Assembly (NCBI GenBank): GCA_030789695.1
Contig: CM061136.1
Span: 128,936,648-129,000,647, forward strand
DNA length: 64,000 nt
Direction of reading: 5' to 3'
Source of the DNA: Scilla litardierei
Taxonomy: Eukaryota; Streptophyta; Magnoliopsida; Asparagales; Asparagaceae
In this document: positions 47,170 to 59,243 of the stretch, piece after piece
How the letters are laid out: each line of letters begins with the position of its first letter
Numbering within the stretch: the first letter of the stretch is position 1
Translations under genes and position numbers: made by a program
The notes under the pieces: generated by a model
The model's database searches: none
What the model saw: only the letters and a program-made list of their open reading frames with translations
Told to the model about the DNA's origin: nothing

Positions 47170-48581
47170 GGAAAAGAGAAGATCATTGCTTCTAAACAAC
47201 CTAGGGCACCTAAGAAACTCATAGCCAAGAGAAAGAAACCCTTTAAAGCTCGAACCAAGCATGCACAGTCTCCTATACGTTCATCTTCATCGGGTTATTC
47301 CCCTTCTTCTTCGTCGAGCGATGCTCAGCCCTTGATTCGTCGTCAGCGCAAGCCTACTGGTGTTTACATCAGTGAGCCTGCTATTGAGATTCCTCAAGTG
47401 TCTCCTTCTGCATCCAGTTCGTCTGAAGAAACTCCTGCTGTACCCTTCTCTGATCCCCTGGTTCCCGTTTGCAGAGACGATCTTTGTCTGGAAAAGTTTC
47501 ACTCTCTCCTTAGGATCAATCTGCTTAGGGAGTGGAACATTGCTTTTCCCGCATTCACTGTCGAGAGACTTTCCGAAATTCTGTCGGCTACTCACCTGGC
47601 CAATCTTTTTCGCTTCTCTCAGAGCGAGTCCCCCAGAGCCTACCCATTTCTGGTGAAGCTCTTCTATGCGAACCGCGTTCGCGGTGAGTATTCGACTACT
47701 GGCATCCTTGATACTGTCGTCCAGGGAACCCACATTCAGCTCACTCCCTCTCTTTTAGGGACTATCCTTATGATTCCTTCTGTCGGTTCCCTCCCCACTG
47801 ATATCAACTTTTCTGAGATTGACGATCTGTATCAGTCTGTTCTCCGGGATATGTTTCGAGAGGTTCCTTTAGCTCTTGATTCGGGTGTCAGATCATCCAT
47901 GTTCTCTACACGGGGTTGGGCTGTTCACCTAGTGGTGAAGTCCAACATTCTGCCGAGATATGGATCATCCGATCAGCCGTCTCAGGATATACTAAAGTGT
48001 ATGTATGCTATTCTCTCTGGCATGCCCGTGAACTGGGCCGGTGTCCTCCTTGACAGGATGGACAAGGTTGAGTTCATGTCCTCCTCGTCTCACATTTCCT
48101 TTGGTGGTCTTTTGACTCGTGTCTTCCGTCACTTTGGTATTGACCTGACCCGTTACGAGCCCATGCCCTTTGGCCCTCTCCTCGACGCTTCTGCGAAGTC
48201 GAAGTCCTCTTCGACTCTGCAGACTGCCTCGAAGAAGAGGAAGACTACTTCAGCTCCATCCTCATCCACTGTGCCTCCAGCTCATCTGCTCCACCGTCTC
48301 AGGATACTATTTTGTCGATGATCTCTGGTATTTACCAGATGATGTCTCTCTCTCTCCTCCATCAGGGAATTCCCTTCCCTGAGGATTTGAGACAGTATCT
48401 TCCTCAGACCCATGTGCCTCCTCAGCCTTCTGGTGTCGTTGAGCCTCCTGGTGTTGCCTCTACACAGGATGCTGCTACTGCTATTGATTCTGTTGCTCCG
48501 TCTGATCCTTCTCCAGAGGACACTCCTACTGCGTCAGAGCATGCTTCCTCGTCCGCAGTCCCTGGAGACGCTCACCCTTAG
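47170..48581 (+). pseudogene. SIRE env-position ORF, upstream copy, 5'-truncated
   Basis: Same protein as at 57793-59243, joined in mid-sequence to element B gag and lacking the first few codons. An open frame from 47170 through PLVPVCRDDLCLEKFHSLL and GTHIQLTPSLLGTI runs to about 48270, where a 16-bp deletion relative to the other copy shifts the frame. The C-terminal part (LLHQGIPFPEDLRQYLPQ to DAHP) continues in another frame to the stop at 48581. It retains segments that are broken in the downstream copy. Function unknown; family members are env-position proteins of SIRE/Maximus elements. Confidence 0.75.
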
Positions 48582-48763
48582 GTCGATATTTTTGAGTGAT
48601 GTTATATGTTTTGTCGTTGTATGATGGATGATGCTGTATGCGACACTTTTTATATATATAGTCTTTGATGTCGTCATGATGTAGCTATTTTTTTGTTGCT
48701 CATGATGTATCTTTTTGGGATGGCCATGTTGATGACCATCCGTTGATGTACTCAGCTGCTTTC

Positions 48764-48827
<64 letters not shown>

Positions 48828-49491
48828 TTGCATCTCTCTATTGTGTCACACTATGCTATATTGATTAACTTCTGTGCGATGTATGATATATTTTCTTTAT
48901 GTATGCTTCACTCTTCTTGCTATGTTTTTGAGACAATACAAGAATTTTATATTGGATAATTCATGCTCTTTCCTTGATGTGATGAATATGTGAAAATTAT
49001 TTTCATTTCGAATATCTAAAATGTTGATATTGGATTTCAATTCCTTTACTCACATGTGTATATGATGAGACTTTATGAGTTTTTGATTCGATATATCTTT
49101 ATACTCCTTGATTGTTGTTAGTTCGTATTTTAGCACTATTATTGTTGTTGTTATTTGCTCCCACCTTTTTGGATAATGCCATAGGGGGAGAGAAATAAAC
49201 ATACAAGATTCATAATGGATGTGCTAAGTATGTTTTAACGCTTGAATCTAAGATTTTCATTGCCTTAGATTCAGGGGGAGTAAGATTACAATGAATAGGG
49301 ATTTTTATTTCCTAGATTTCTTAAATTAAATTCATTCTTATCTCACTCATTTGCTTCAATTGCTATATAGATGCTCTAATATTTGTTGACTAACTTGATT
49401 GGCATCTATGTAGGGGGAGTAAGTTTTCATTACGCACAACTATTTATCTTTTTTGTTTATGTTTGTTTGTCATCATCAAAAAGGGGGAGAA
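48582..49491 (+). other. 3' noncoding region and PPT, upstream SIRE copy
   Basis: Colinear with 59244-60111 but with a longer (TA)n tract (48768-48823). Contains AGGGGGAG at 49183, 49273 and 49412 and the final PPT AAAAAGGGGGAGAA (49478-49491) directly before the LTR. Confidence 0.8.
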
Positions 49492-51307
49492 TGTTGAGTA
49501 TTTGACTTCTCCCTACTTGGTGTTAATAATGAGCAAACATAAATACTTGTGACTAATCCCCTATTTTGCAGTTAATCCATTGTCTAAGCTTACTATGAAG
49601 ATCAACTAGCAATGGATGACTCACAAACGTGATTGAAGGCAAATGATATGAATTGGATGATCGTAGATTGATGATTGAAGCTCCGTAAAAACTTCAAGCT
49701 CATACGATGGAAAGAAGAGATTATTCGTCAATGTAATTTTTCTTTTATCTCTTCTAGTATGTAGCTTAGAAGTAGAACTATGATGGAGCACTCACACACA
49801 TTTACTTTCGGTCATAGGACACCTCTAGACCATTGTCCTTTGATCGCAATTCAATTCTCTTTTGTTTATGCTTGGATTGTTTATAACAGCCGACTGCTTA
49901 ACAGTTTGCAGTCGCCTGTCTCAAAAACAGTCGACTGTGTTTTGTTCTACAGTCACCTGTTATGCACAGACTATTACAATGCAGTTTTTGGGTCCTCTCT
50001 GATTATCTCGCACAGGCTACTGTTGAACATTTATCAGGTGCCTGTCTTAGCGACAGTCGATTGTGAATGGTTCATCAGTCGCCTGTCTCTCCTTGCCCAA
50101 ACTCTGTTTGATCCGATTTCTACGGCCAGTCGACTTATGCTGTATATACAGTCAACTGTATATTAGATCAGTCGACTGTCTATGCTGCAACAGTCGCCTG
50201 TCTGTAAGTCTATTCTTTGACTTAGCTCTCTGGAAATTTCTCCTGTCTGTGACAGTCGTCTGTTTAAGGTTATACAGTCGCCTGTTCTGATTAACAGTCG
50301 ACTGTGTTCCTTGCATCAGTCGTCTGTCCTGTATCTTGTGAGATTTCCAGTATTTCATCTAACTTACTCTTCTCTCGGCCAGTCGCCTGTTGAAGTATGT
50401 ACAGTCGCCTGTTGGTTTTACAGACGACTGTCTTGGCTTCATCAGTCGACTGTCCACGTGGTAAGTTACCGTTATGAATTCTCACCTACCCTTGCTGACT
50501 GTGCAGCAGTCGACTGTGGTTTGTTCATCAGTCGCCTGTCACTAGTTCAGATTATATCCGTTGAGATTTTTCTCACGGATTTTGATTGGGTTTTTGCCTA
50601 AACTGTTTTGTTGATTTAAGAAAGATATAAATAGAGCTTCTACTGTTTCATTGGAAGGTTACTCATTCATTGCAAAATCCTTCAAGCTTTCATTTCCAAA
50701 GATCAAAGCTTTCAAATCCAAAGCCCTAAGTATTTCCAAATCTGATTCTCTTGCTCTCCAACCTAGAACCAAAGATTGATCCTCTAGGCATTTGGTGCAG
50801 TCAAGAGAAAGGGCTTTCCTCCTCTCTTCCAAGAGAGTTCTTCAACACACATCACACTTCTCCTTCAAGTTCTACTTCAAGGCATAGGTGATTGTAAGTG
50901 TTGCTTTCAGATTTCATAACTTTATCATTTGAATTGTGCTCTCGGTTGTGAGTATGGTTTTTGCTTGCTCCCTGGTTGTGGGAGTCAAGGACATCGATTG
51001 TATTCGATTGCACTTGTAGGGTTGCTACAAGTGGGTTTTAAGGAAACCTCAAGTTAGGGTTCTAACTTGAGTATCCGGTGGTATCCGGGTGGTAGGGACG
51101 TAGGATTATCGGGAACAAGTCGGGAGTTGACTTAGGTAATCCGAACCCTTGAAACATAACTGCGTTTGTGTGTGTTTCTCTTTGGGTTGTTTTCTATTCC
51201 GCACTATTTGTTGGATTGCATTTTATTTGGCGTAAATTCCTATTAAATTTGCATAAACACTATTCAACCCCCCTTCTAGTGTTTTCCCCATAGACAGGAT
51301 CCTTACA
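49492..51307 (+). repeat. SIRE LTR shared by two tandem copies (1816 bp)
   Basis: It is preceded by a PPT, so it serves as 3' LTR of the upstream fragment, and followed by a PBS, so it is also the 5' LTR of the downstream element. Starts TGTTGAGTATT, ends GGATCCTTACA. U3 array of about 20 CAGTCGNCTG motifs (49887-50538) lies upstream of TATAAATAG (50626). Same length as 60112-61927; I count about 45 differences by eye, roughly 97.5% identity. Confidence 0.88.
49887..50634 (+). promoter_or_regulatory. U3 CAGTCGACTG array and TATA box
   Basis: About 20 copies of CAGTCGACTG, CAGTCGCCTG and CAGTCGTCTG in 650 bases, then TATAAATAG at 50626-50634, about 90 bases past the last motif. The array-TATA order is repeated in LTR2 (60507-61254) and in the truncated LTR at 8003-9046. 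Confidence 0.65.
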
Positions 51308-51309
51308 AT

Positions 51310-51321
51310 TGGTATCGGAGC
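51310..51321 (+). other. primer-binding site, initiator-Met type
   Basis: TGGTATCGGAGC starts two bases after the LTR and differs in one base from the common copia PBS TGGTATCAGAGC, complementary to tRNA-iMet. Confidence 0.8.
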
Positions 51322-51335
51322 ACAAGGTTTTATCT

Positions 51336-54300
51336 ATGGCATCCAACAACAACAACGTTCCTCCGCCGCCTACCTACAACAATCATGACCGTGATGGAGC
51401 GTCCACACTTTTCGAAGGTCAATCTACGGTAAGTCCTCCATGTTTCAATGGTACTAACTTTGGTTATTGGAAGTGTAGGATGGAGACATTCCTTAGGAGT
51501 GCTTCTCTTTGGAGAACTCTCCACAAGGAGTATGTCGAGCCCTCCGAAGATGATTTCGAGAAATGGACGACTTCTGAAAAGTCCGCCGAAGTCAACAACG
51601 CTAAAGCAATGAACGCTCTTCATTGTACGTTGGACCCAAATGAGTTCAACAAGATATGCACATGTAAGAGTGCATATCAAATTTGGAACCATCTCATCGT
51701 TACCCACGAGGGAACGAATAAGGTAAAGCTTTCAAAGTTATATTTTGCCATGCAAAACTTCGACTTGTTCCACATGCAGGAAAATGAGAGCATTGCGTCG
51801 ATGTACCGATGCTTTACCGACATCACAAACGAATTGGAGGCCCTTGGCCAAATCTACACCGAACCTGAAAAGGTAAGGAAGATTATCATGGGGATGACCT
51901 CCAAATGGGAAAGACGAGCAATCGACATTGAAGAGGTCAATGACTTGAAGAACTACACCGTGGTGAATCTCATCGGGACTCTTATGTCTTACGAAGTAAG
52001 ACGGGATAACCGATTGAAGATTCGAGCCATGATGAATCCCTCGGAGGCCAAGAAGAAAGCTTTGGCATTCAATGCCAATTCGTCATCCTCCGAAAGTGAT
52101 GAATCCGAGAACGAGATGGATTTGGGTGAAATGGCCCAAATGGCGAAGAAGTTCCAACGCTTCTTCCGCAAAGGTAAATTTCCCTCCAACAAACGTTTTG
52201 AATCCACTAATACTACTTCCTCTCTTTGTTATAAGTGTAATAAGCCAGGGCACATCAAGAGGGATTGCCCGATGCTAAACAACAAAGAAAAGTGGAAGGC
52301 ACCAAAGTACCACAAGTCCAACAAGAACAAGAAAGACAAGAAGAAAGGACTCGTCGGTACCTTTGATGACTCAAGTGATGACTCATCAAGCGATTCCGAT
52401 GATGAGAAGGGTGAGAGCGCCCACATGTGCTTCATGGCACTTGAAGATCCACTCTCGGATGAGAGTGATTCCGATACGGATAACACCGAGGTAACAATGG
52501 ATGAACTTCGCATAGCTAATGAAGAACTATTTGCTAAATACCAATCTTTAATGCTTAGATATTCTATCTTAAAGAAATCAAAAGTTAGCAAGTCATCCAT
52601 TCCACGCATTATCAACAATGACATCATTGTTGATACTTTAACCCTTGAGAAAGCAAACTTAGCTTCTCAAAATGTCACATTGAGAAATGAGGTGAATTCC
52701 CTCAAATCTCAACTAGATCAAACACATCCCATGGATAATAGTGATCTAGTTACATGCCACACACAATTGGGATTAGAGAATGATTCTCTTAAAACCAAAG
52801 TGCACGAGCTCAAAGCACGGGTGTCCACCTTGGATACCAAAATTTCTTCTTTAAAGGAGAAATATGAGCTCGTGTCCTCCCGTATTGTGAGATTCAATAA
52901 GGGACAAGGACAATTGGATGATTTGCTTGCAAATCAATTTCCGGCCACACATCATGTTGGCCTTGGATTTGTTAAAGCGAATGCATCTAATGATCACACC
53001 TCCTATAGTGGTGTCACTATAGATTTTGTGAGGCCTTCCTCCGGTGCATCCACAAGTGGTGTCAAAGACACTATAGGTAGCAATCCTACCAAGAATGTCA
53101 CCACATCACTTTCTCTTCCTTTTGGCAAGAAACCCACTAAGGGTGGAAACCAAAAGCAAGGCCATGCTTATATGTACACTAATACTCATCCACGTAGGAA
53201 ACATCCTACTTCACAAGTGGATAATCATGACACATTTTATGCTCCGCACCCATGGACACGTACACAACCACACATGAGAAATACTCATGTACGTGCTCCC
53301 ACACACCCATATGCTCATACGCATCATTCTTTCATATATATACTAATTCTCCACATGTCATGCATGATCAATATCCTTCATATAATATGCATGCTCCCAA
53401 GAATTCATATCATTCAAGAATGTACAATGCATATCCTCCACCTCATATATATGCTAGAAATCATGTTCCTAAGAAGCATGCACCACATAGAAATCCAACT
53501 CATATGCATGCAACTAGGAATAGGACTCCCAAGATGTACACTATTTGGGGTCCTAAGAACACTAGTCTAAATGTTAGGAATGCTTATGTTGATTCCTACT
53601 TTCATGATGTAATTAGAAATAGTAACTATGTTGGGAAGCGGAAGTCCACTTGGACTTGGCTTCCAAAGGGCTAATCCCCTTGGACCCAACAAACATTGGG
53701 TACCATAAGATTATGGTATATTATATAGGTACCCAAGAGAAATAAGAAGAGCAATAAATGCCTTATTAGCTCTAAAGGGAAAGGATAGATTCTTGATAGC
53801 GGTTGCTCCAAACACATGACGGGAGATCCCTCATTGCTCTCTGAAGTGATTAGCATCAAAGATGGTGCAACAGTCACTTTTGGAGGTAATCAAAAGGGAA
53901 CCATCATTGGAGTAAGTATCGTTGGTAATCCTTCCAAACCCCTAATTACTAATGTTTATCTTGTTAGTGGTTTATGTCACAACCTCATTTCCATAAGTCA
54001 ACTTTGTGATAAAGGTTACAAGGTTAACTTCGGAGAAGGATTGTGTACTATTGTTGATTGTGATTCAAATGTTTTATTTTCCGGTATTAGGCGTAAAAAT
54101 ATTTATTATTTAAGCTTGCCTAAAATCGTAGAACATTGCTTAGTTGCTAACACAAGTGAACAACTATTATGGCATCGCCGTTTTGGTCATGTTCACTTCA
54201 AGCACTTATATAAGTTAGCTAAGCATGATCTAGTCAAAGGTTTTCCTAAGATTGTTTTCAATAAGAAAAACTTTTGTGATTCATGTCAAAGAGGTAAACT

Positions 54301-56824
54301 AAGTAAATATTCATTTAAGCTTAAAGAAGGGATTACTTCTAAGAGGCCCCTAGAACTTCTACATCTAGATTTGTTTGGGCCAACTAGAACCGCTTCTTTA
54401 GGTAATGCTCATTATGGACTAGTTGTCGTTGATGACTTTTCTAGATTTACTTGGGTTTCATTCTTAACTAATAAGAATGAAGCTCATGAAGAGTTTACCA
54501 AATTTGCAAAGAAGATTCAGAATCTTTTAGGATCCACCATTATCACTATTCGTAGTGATCATGGAGGAGAATTTGAGAATGAGTCTTTTACTAAGTTTTG
54601 TGATGACTCCGGGATAACTCATAACTTTTCCTTTCCTCGTGCACTACCACAAAATGGTGTTGTAGAAAGAAAGAATAGGACTCTTATTGAGTGTGCTCGC
54701 ACTATGCTCCATGATAGTCATTTAGTACTACAATTTTGGACAGAAGCGGTGCACACGGCATGTCATGTGCTCAATAGAATCCTAGTGAGACCCCGAACAA
54801 ACAAAACTTATTTTGAGTTGTTTTACGATAAAAAGCCTCAAGTGAAATATTTTCGTGTCTTTGGTTCAAAATGTTTTATAAAGAACACCTTTGGTAATTT
54901 AGACAAATTTGAGCCAAGATCCGATGAAGGAATTTTTGTTGGATATTCCACACGTAGCAAAGCCTACCGGATATACAACAAAACTTCTTCAACGATTGAG
55001 GAATCACTTCACGTATCTTTTTATGAAGATTTTGATTTTCCTCATGTTGATGATGATAATGTAGATATTATTTGTGATTCTCTTAATAATGTTAAGATTA
55101 ATGATAATATTGTTGAAACTAACACTTCTACCGAAGTTGTTGAAGTTGTTCCTAGTGATCCAGGTTTACCCAAAGCTTATCCAACCGTTCGCAACCATCC
55201 CCATAACCAAATCATTGGAGATATTGGTGTGGGTGTTCGAACGAGATCAAGAATTGAAGAATTCTCCCATTGCGCATTCGTCTCTACCATTGAGCCAAAG
55301 AACATTCAAGAAGCTTGTGAGGATAGTTCTTAGATAGTGGCAATGGAAGAAGAACTAGCGCAATTCGAGAGAAATGAAGTTTGGGAACTTGTACCTCTTC
55401 CAAGTGGTCACCAAGCTATTGGGACCAAATGGATCTTCAAGAACAAGACGGATGAAAACGAGGTAATCACACGGAACAAAGCAAGGTTAGTAGCTCAAGG
55501 CTATCGGCAAGAGGAAGGTATTGATTTCGAAGAATCCTTTGCCCCCGTAGCTAGATTAGAAGCTATTAGATTGCTTTTATCTTTTGCATCCCATAAGAAT
55601 TTTAAACTATTTCAAATGGATGTTAAAAGTGAATTTTTAAATGGATTTGTAAATGAAGAAGTCTATGTTTCTCAACCTCCCGGTTTTATTCATGAGAAAT
55701 TTCCAAACCATGTTTTCAAACTTAAGAAAGCGTTGTATGGATTGAGACAAGCTCCTAGAGCTTGGTATGATCGCCTTAAGACATTTCTTTTGAATTTAGG
55801 TTTTAAAATGGGAGAAGTTGATTCTACACTTTTCATTAAAGATTATGAAAATGACATTCTTTTGATTCAAGTTTATGTAGATGACATTATTTTCGGTTCT
55901 ACTAACTTTCATCTTTGTCAAGAATTTTCCAAGTCTATGAAGGATGAGTTTGAGATGAGCCACATAGGAGAGCTCACCTACTTCCTTGGATTGCAAATTC
56001 GACAAATGGAGAATGGCACTTTCATACATCAGACAAAGTACACAGGGGAGCGTATTAAGCGATTCGGGATGGAATCGTCTTCATGCAAAAGGACTCCCAT
56101 GAGTACTACTACTCATCTACACAAGGATGAAAGCGGAAAAGATGTAGACGTTCGTCTATATCGAGGTATAATCGGTAGCTTACTTTACTTAACCGCTAGT
56201 AGGCCTGATATCATGTTTTCCGTATGTATTTGTGCTAGATATCAAGCAAGACCTAAGGAGTCACACTTGATTGCGGTTAAACGAATATTTCGTTATCTCA
56301 ATCAATCCCTAGATTATGGGTTACTTTACCCTAAGTCTAGCACATATGAGTTAATCTCATATAGTGATGCCGACTTTGCCGGATGCAAGTCCGACAGGAA
56401 AAGTACTAGTGGTACATGCCATTTCTTAGGAAATTCCTTAGTTTCTTGGTTCTCTAAGAAACAGAATTCGGTTTCATTGTCCACGACTGAAGCGGAATAT
56501 ATTGCCGCGGGTCTTGCATGTGCACAAGTTCTTTGGATGAGACACAATCTTAGTGACTATGGTGTCAATTGTGATACTTGCCCTATCATGGTTGATAATC
56601 AAAGTGCTATTTGTCTTTCCAAGAATCCGGTACACCACTCCCGTACCAAACACATAAACGTGAGACACCATTTTATAAATGATCATGTAGCTAAGAAGGA
56701 CATCATCTTAGAGTACATTGAAACCCAAAAACAAATTGCCGATATCTTCACTAAACCTCTTAAAGAAGATTCATTTGTGAGGTTGCGTGGAGAATTGGGA
56801 ATTATGGGTGAATCTGAAACCTAG
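51336..56824 (+). pseudogene. SIRE/Maximus gag-pol, frameshifts and two TAG stops
   Basis: ATG 51336 is the first Met after the PBS. Gag: PCFNGTNFGYWKCRMETFL, zinc knuckle CYKCNKPGHIKRDC (about 52230), and an acidic Ser/Asp stretch, then a long Ser- and His/Tyr-rich linker. The frame shifts in a TATATATA run near 53335, again near 53672, and TAG 53786 precedes the protease motif DSGCSKHM (53795). Pre-integrase LWHRRFGHVH; integrase LDLFGPT, IRSDHGGEFE, VVERKNRTL. TAG 55331 lies between integrase and RT where Trp is expected. [12 protein letters not shown]; RNase [18 protein letters not shown] and STTEAEY to the normal end at 56824. All catalytic residues are present; only the frame is broken. 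Confidence 0.9.
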
Positions 56825-57094
56825 AAGCTCAATTTTCATGCTATAACTCCTTATTGAGCTCATATATTTGTGATTGTCTTTCTTCATGTGCTTTATTGTT
56901 TTATGAGATTAAGAAAGACAATTGTGACGTATTTGATTTCATTAGTTTTCGAAGTTGATTGGAATAATTTGTGTTTCAATAGATTTATTGTTTTCATAAT
57001 GATTTTAAGATGTATTTGTGATTAGAGTATAGGTCCTAGGGTGAGTGTTCTTATTCTCTGGAATTCTATCTCACTGTGCATTTTTGGACCAGGA

Positions 57095-57529
57095 CAGACG
57101 ACTGTGTTTCTTCTGACAGTCGACTGCCCTACTCTATATCCTCATATGAAAATTGATATCTTTCGCTCAGCCGACTGCTGACTGTTTTACAGTCGACTGT
57201 TAGTGTAACAGGCGACTGCAATTTAGTCATCAGGCGACTGTTCTCTCTGTCAATTTTTTACAGTGTTCTCTGTTTTTCTTGTGATATGTATTAATTCTCA
57301 GCCAGCCGACTGTTGAGTATATGTCAGTCGACTGTCCAGCGGACAGGCGACTGCATTATACTTGCCAGTCGACTGCCCATCTCTCTGAGATTTAATTTTA
57401 TCACTTCTTACAGTCGACTGACTTTTGTTCTCCAGTCGACTGTCTCCTGCTATGTCGGTTCATTTGATTTGATCTGAGCCGTCGAATCATTGATCCAACG
57501 GCTCAGATTGATTTTCCCTAATTTATAAT
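57095..57529 (+). promoter_or_regulatory. internal CAGNCGACTG array and TATA-like box before env-position ORF
   Basis: Twelve motifs of form CAG(A/C/G/T)CGACTG in 57095-57442, the reverse complement of the LTR forms (CAGGCGACTG is CAGTCGCCTG inverted). A TATAAT (57524-57529) and a pyrimidine-rich leader lead to ATG 57793. The same layout exists in the Athila-like element at 2048-2450. Promoter activity is inferred. Confidence 0.55.
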
Positions 57530-57792
57530 CAATCGACACGATCACTCTCCACGTCGTTTTTCTCTCTCCACCGCATCGACCGTTCAACTTCCCGCTCGAT
57601 TCTCTCTACAAAATCAATCGATTTCGTGTCTTCAACCGTCGATCTCATCCTAAACATCGCTATCGATCATGGCCTTCCATTGTCTTTGATCTTCATCTTC
57701 GCGATCGTCTGTCTTCCCTCGGTTGGTGTGTTTTCTCTCTCTTGACCGTCGTTGTTTCCGTTTGTTACGTTTGTTCTTCCTCTCTTGTTTCC

Positions 57793-59243
57793 ATGGCTCC
57801 TAAACCTAAAGGAAAAGAGAAGATCATTGCTTCTAAACAACCTAGGGCACCTAAGAAACTCATAGCCAAGAGAAAGAAACCCTTTAAAGCTCGAGCCAAG
57901 CATGCCCAGTCTCCTATACGTTCATCTTCGTCGAGTTATTCCCCTTCTTCTTCGTCGAGCGATGCTCAGTCCTTGATTCTTCGTCAGCACAAGCCTACTG
58001 GTGTTCACATCAGTGAGCCTGCTATTGAGATTCCTCATGTGACTCCTTCTGCATCCAGTTTGTCTGAAGAAACTCCTGTTGTACCCCCCTCTGATCCCCT
58101 GGTTCCCGTTTGCAGAGACGATCTTTGTCTGGCAAAGTTTCACTCTCTCCTTGGGATCAATCTGCTTAGGGAACAGTACATTGCTTTTCCCGCATTCACT
58201 GCCGAGAGAATTTCTGACATTCTGTCCGCTACTCACCTGGCCGATCTTTTTCACTTCTCTCAGAGCGAGTCCCCCAGAGCCTACCCATTTCTGGTGAAGC
58301 TCTTCTATGCGAACCGTGTTCGCAGTGAGTATTCGACTACTGGCATCCTTGATACTGTCGTCCAGGGAACCCACATTCAGCTCACTCCCTCGCTTTTAGG
58401 GACTATCCTTAGGATTCCTTCTGTCGGTTCCCTCCCCACTGATATCAGATTTTTTGAGATTGACGATCTTGATCAGTCTGTTCTCCGAGATATGTTTCGA
58501 GAGGTTCCTTTAGCTCTTGATTCGGGTGTCAGATCATCCATGTTCTCTGCACGGGGTTGGGATGTTCACCTAGTGGTGAAGTCCAACTTCTGCCGAGATA
58601 TGGATCGTCCGATCAGCCGTCTCAGGATATACTAAAGTGTATGTATGCTATTCTCTCTGGCATGCCCGTGAACTAGGCAGGTGTCCTCCTTGACAGGATG
58701 GTCAAGGTTGAGTTCACGTCCTCCTCGTCTCACATTCCCTTTGGTGGTCTTTTGACTCGTGTCTTCCGTCACTTTGGTATTGACCTGACCCGTTATGAGC
58801 CCATGCCCTTTGGCCCTCTCCTCGACGCTTCTGCGAAGTCGAAGTCCTCTTCGGCTCTGCAGACTGCCTCGAAGAAGAGGAAGACTACTTCAGCTCCATC
58901 CTCATCCACTGTGCCTCCAGCTGATTTGCCTTCATCATCATCTGCTCCACCGTCTCAGGATACTATTTTGTCGATGATCTCTAGAATTTACCGGCTGCTG
59001 TCTCTCTCTCTCTCTCTCCTCCATCAGGGAATTCCCTTCCCTGAGGATTTGAGACAGTATCTTCCTCAGACCCATGTGCCTCCTCAGCCTTCTGGTGTCG
59101 TTGAGCCTCCTGGTGTTGCCTCTACACAGGATGCTGCTGCTGTTGTTGCTTCTGTTGCTCTGTCTGATCCTTCTTCAGAGGACACTCCTGCTGCGTCAGA
59201 GCCTGCTTCCTCGTCCGCAGACCCTGGAGACGCTCACCCTTAG
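57793..59243 (+). pseudogene. SIRE env-position ORF, downstream copy
   Basis: ATG 57793 starts MAPKPKGKEKIIASKQ; an in-frame TTG at 57742 is less likely. The N-terminus is Lys/Ser-rich, followed by the conserved core (CRDDLCLAKFHSLLG, AYPFLVKLFYANRV, GTHIQLTPSLLGTI, HFGIDLTRYEPMPFGP) and a Ser/Pro-rich C-terminal region. A one-base deletion near 58588 relative to the upstream copy shifts the frame, and TAG 58674-58676 replaces TGG. The C-terminal part is open from about 58698 to TAG 59241-59243. No evident transmembrane segment. The role of this plant retroelement protein is unknown. Confidence 0.78.

Noticed and set aside
49887..50538. CRISPR-like array of CAGTCG repeats
   Set aside because: Repeats are only about 10 bp, degenerate and unevenly spaced, lie inside LTR U3 and recur in each LTR; the genome is a plant.
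50063..50601. Frames across SIRE LTRs (also 60526-61221)
   Set aside because: They follow the CAGTCG motif array and have no protein signature.
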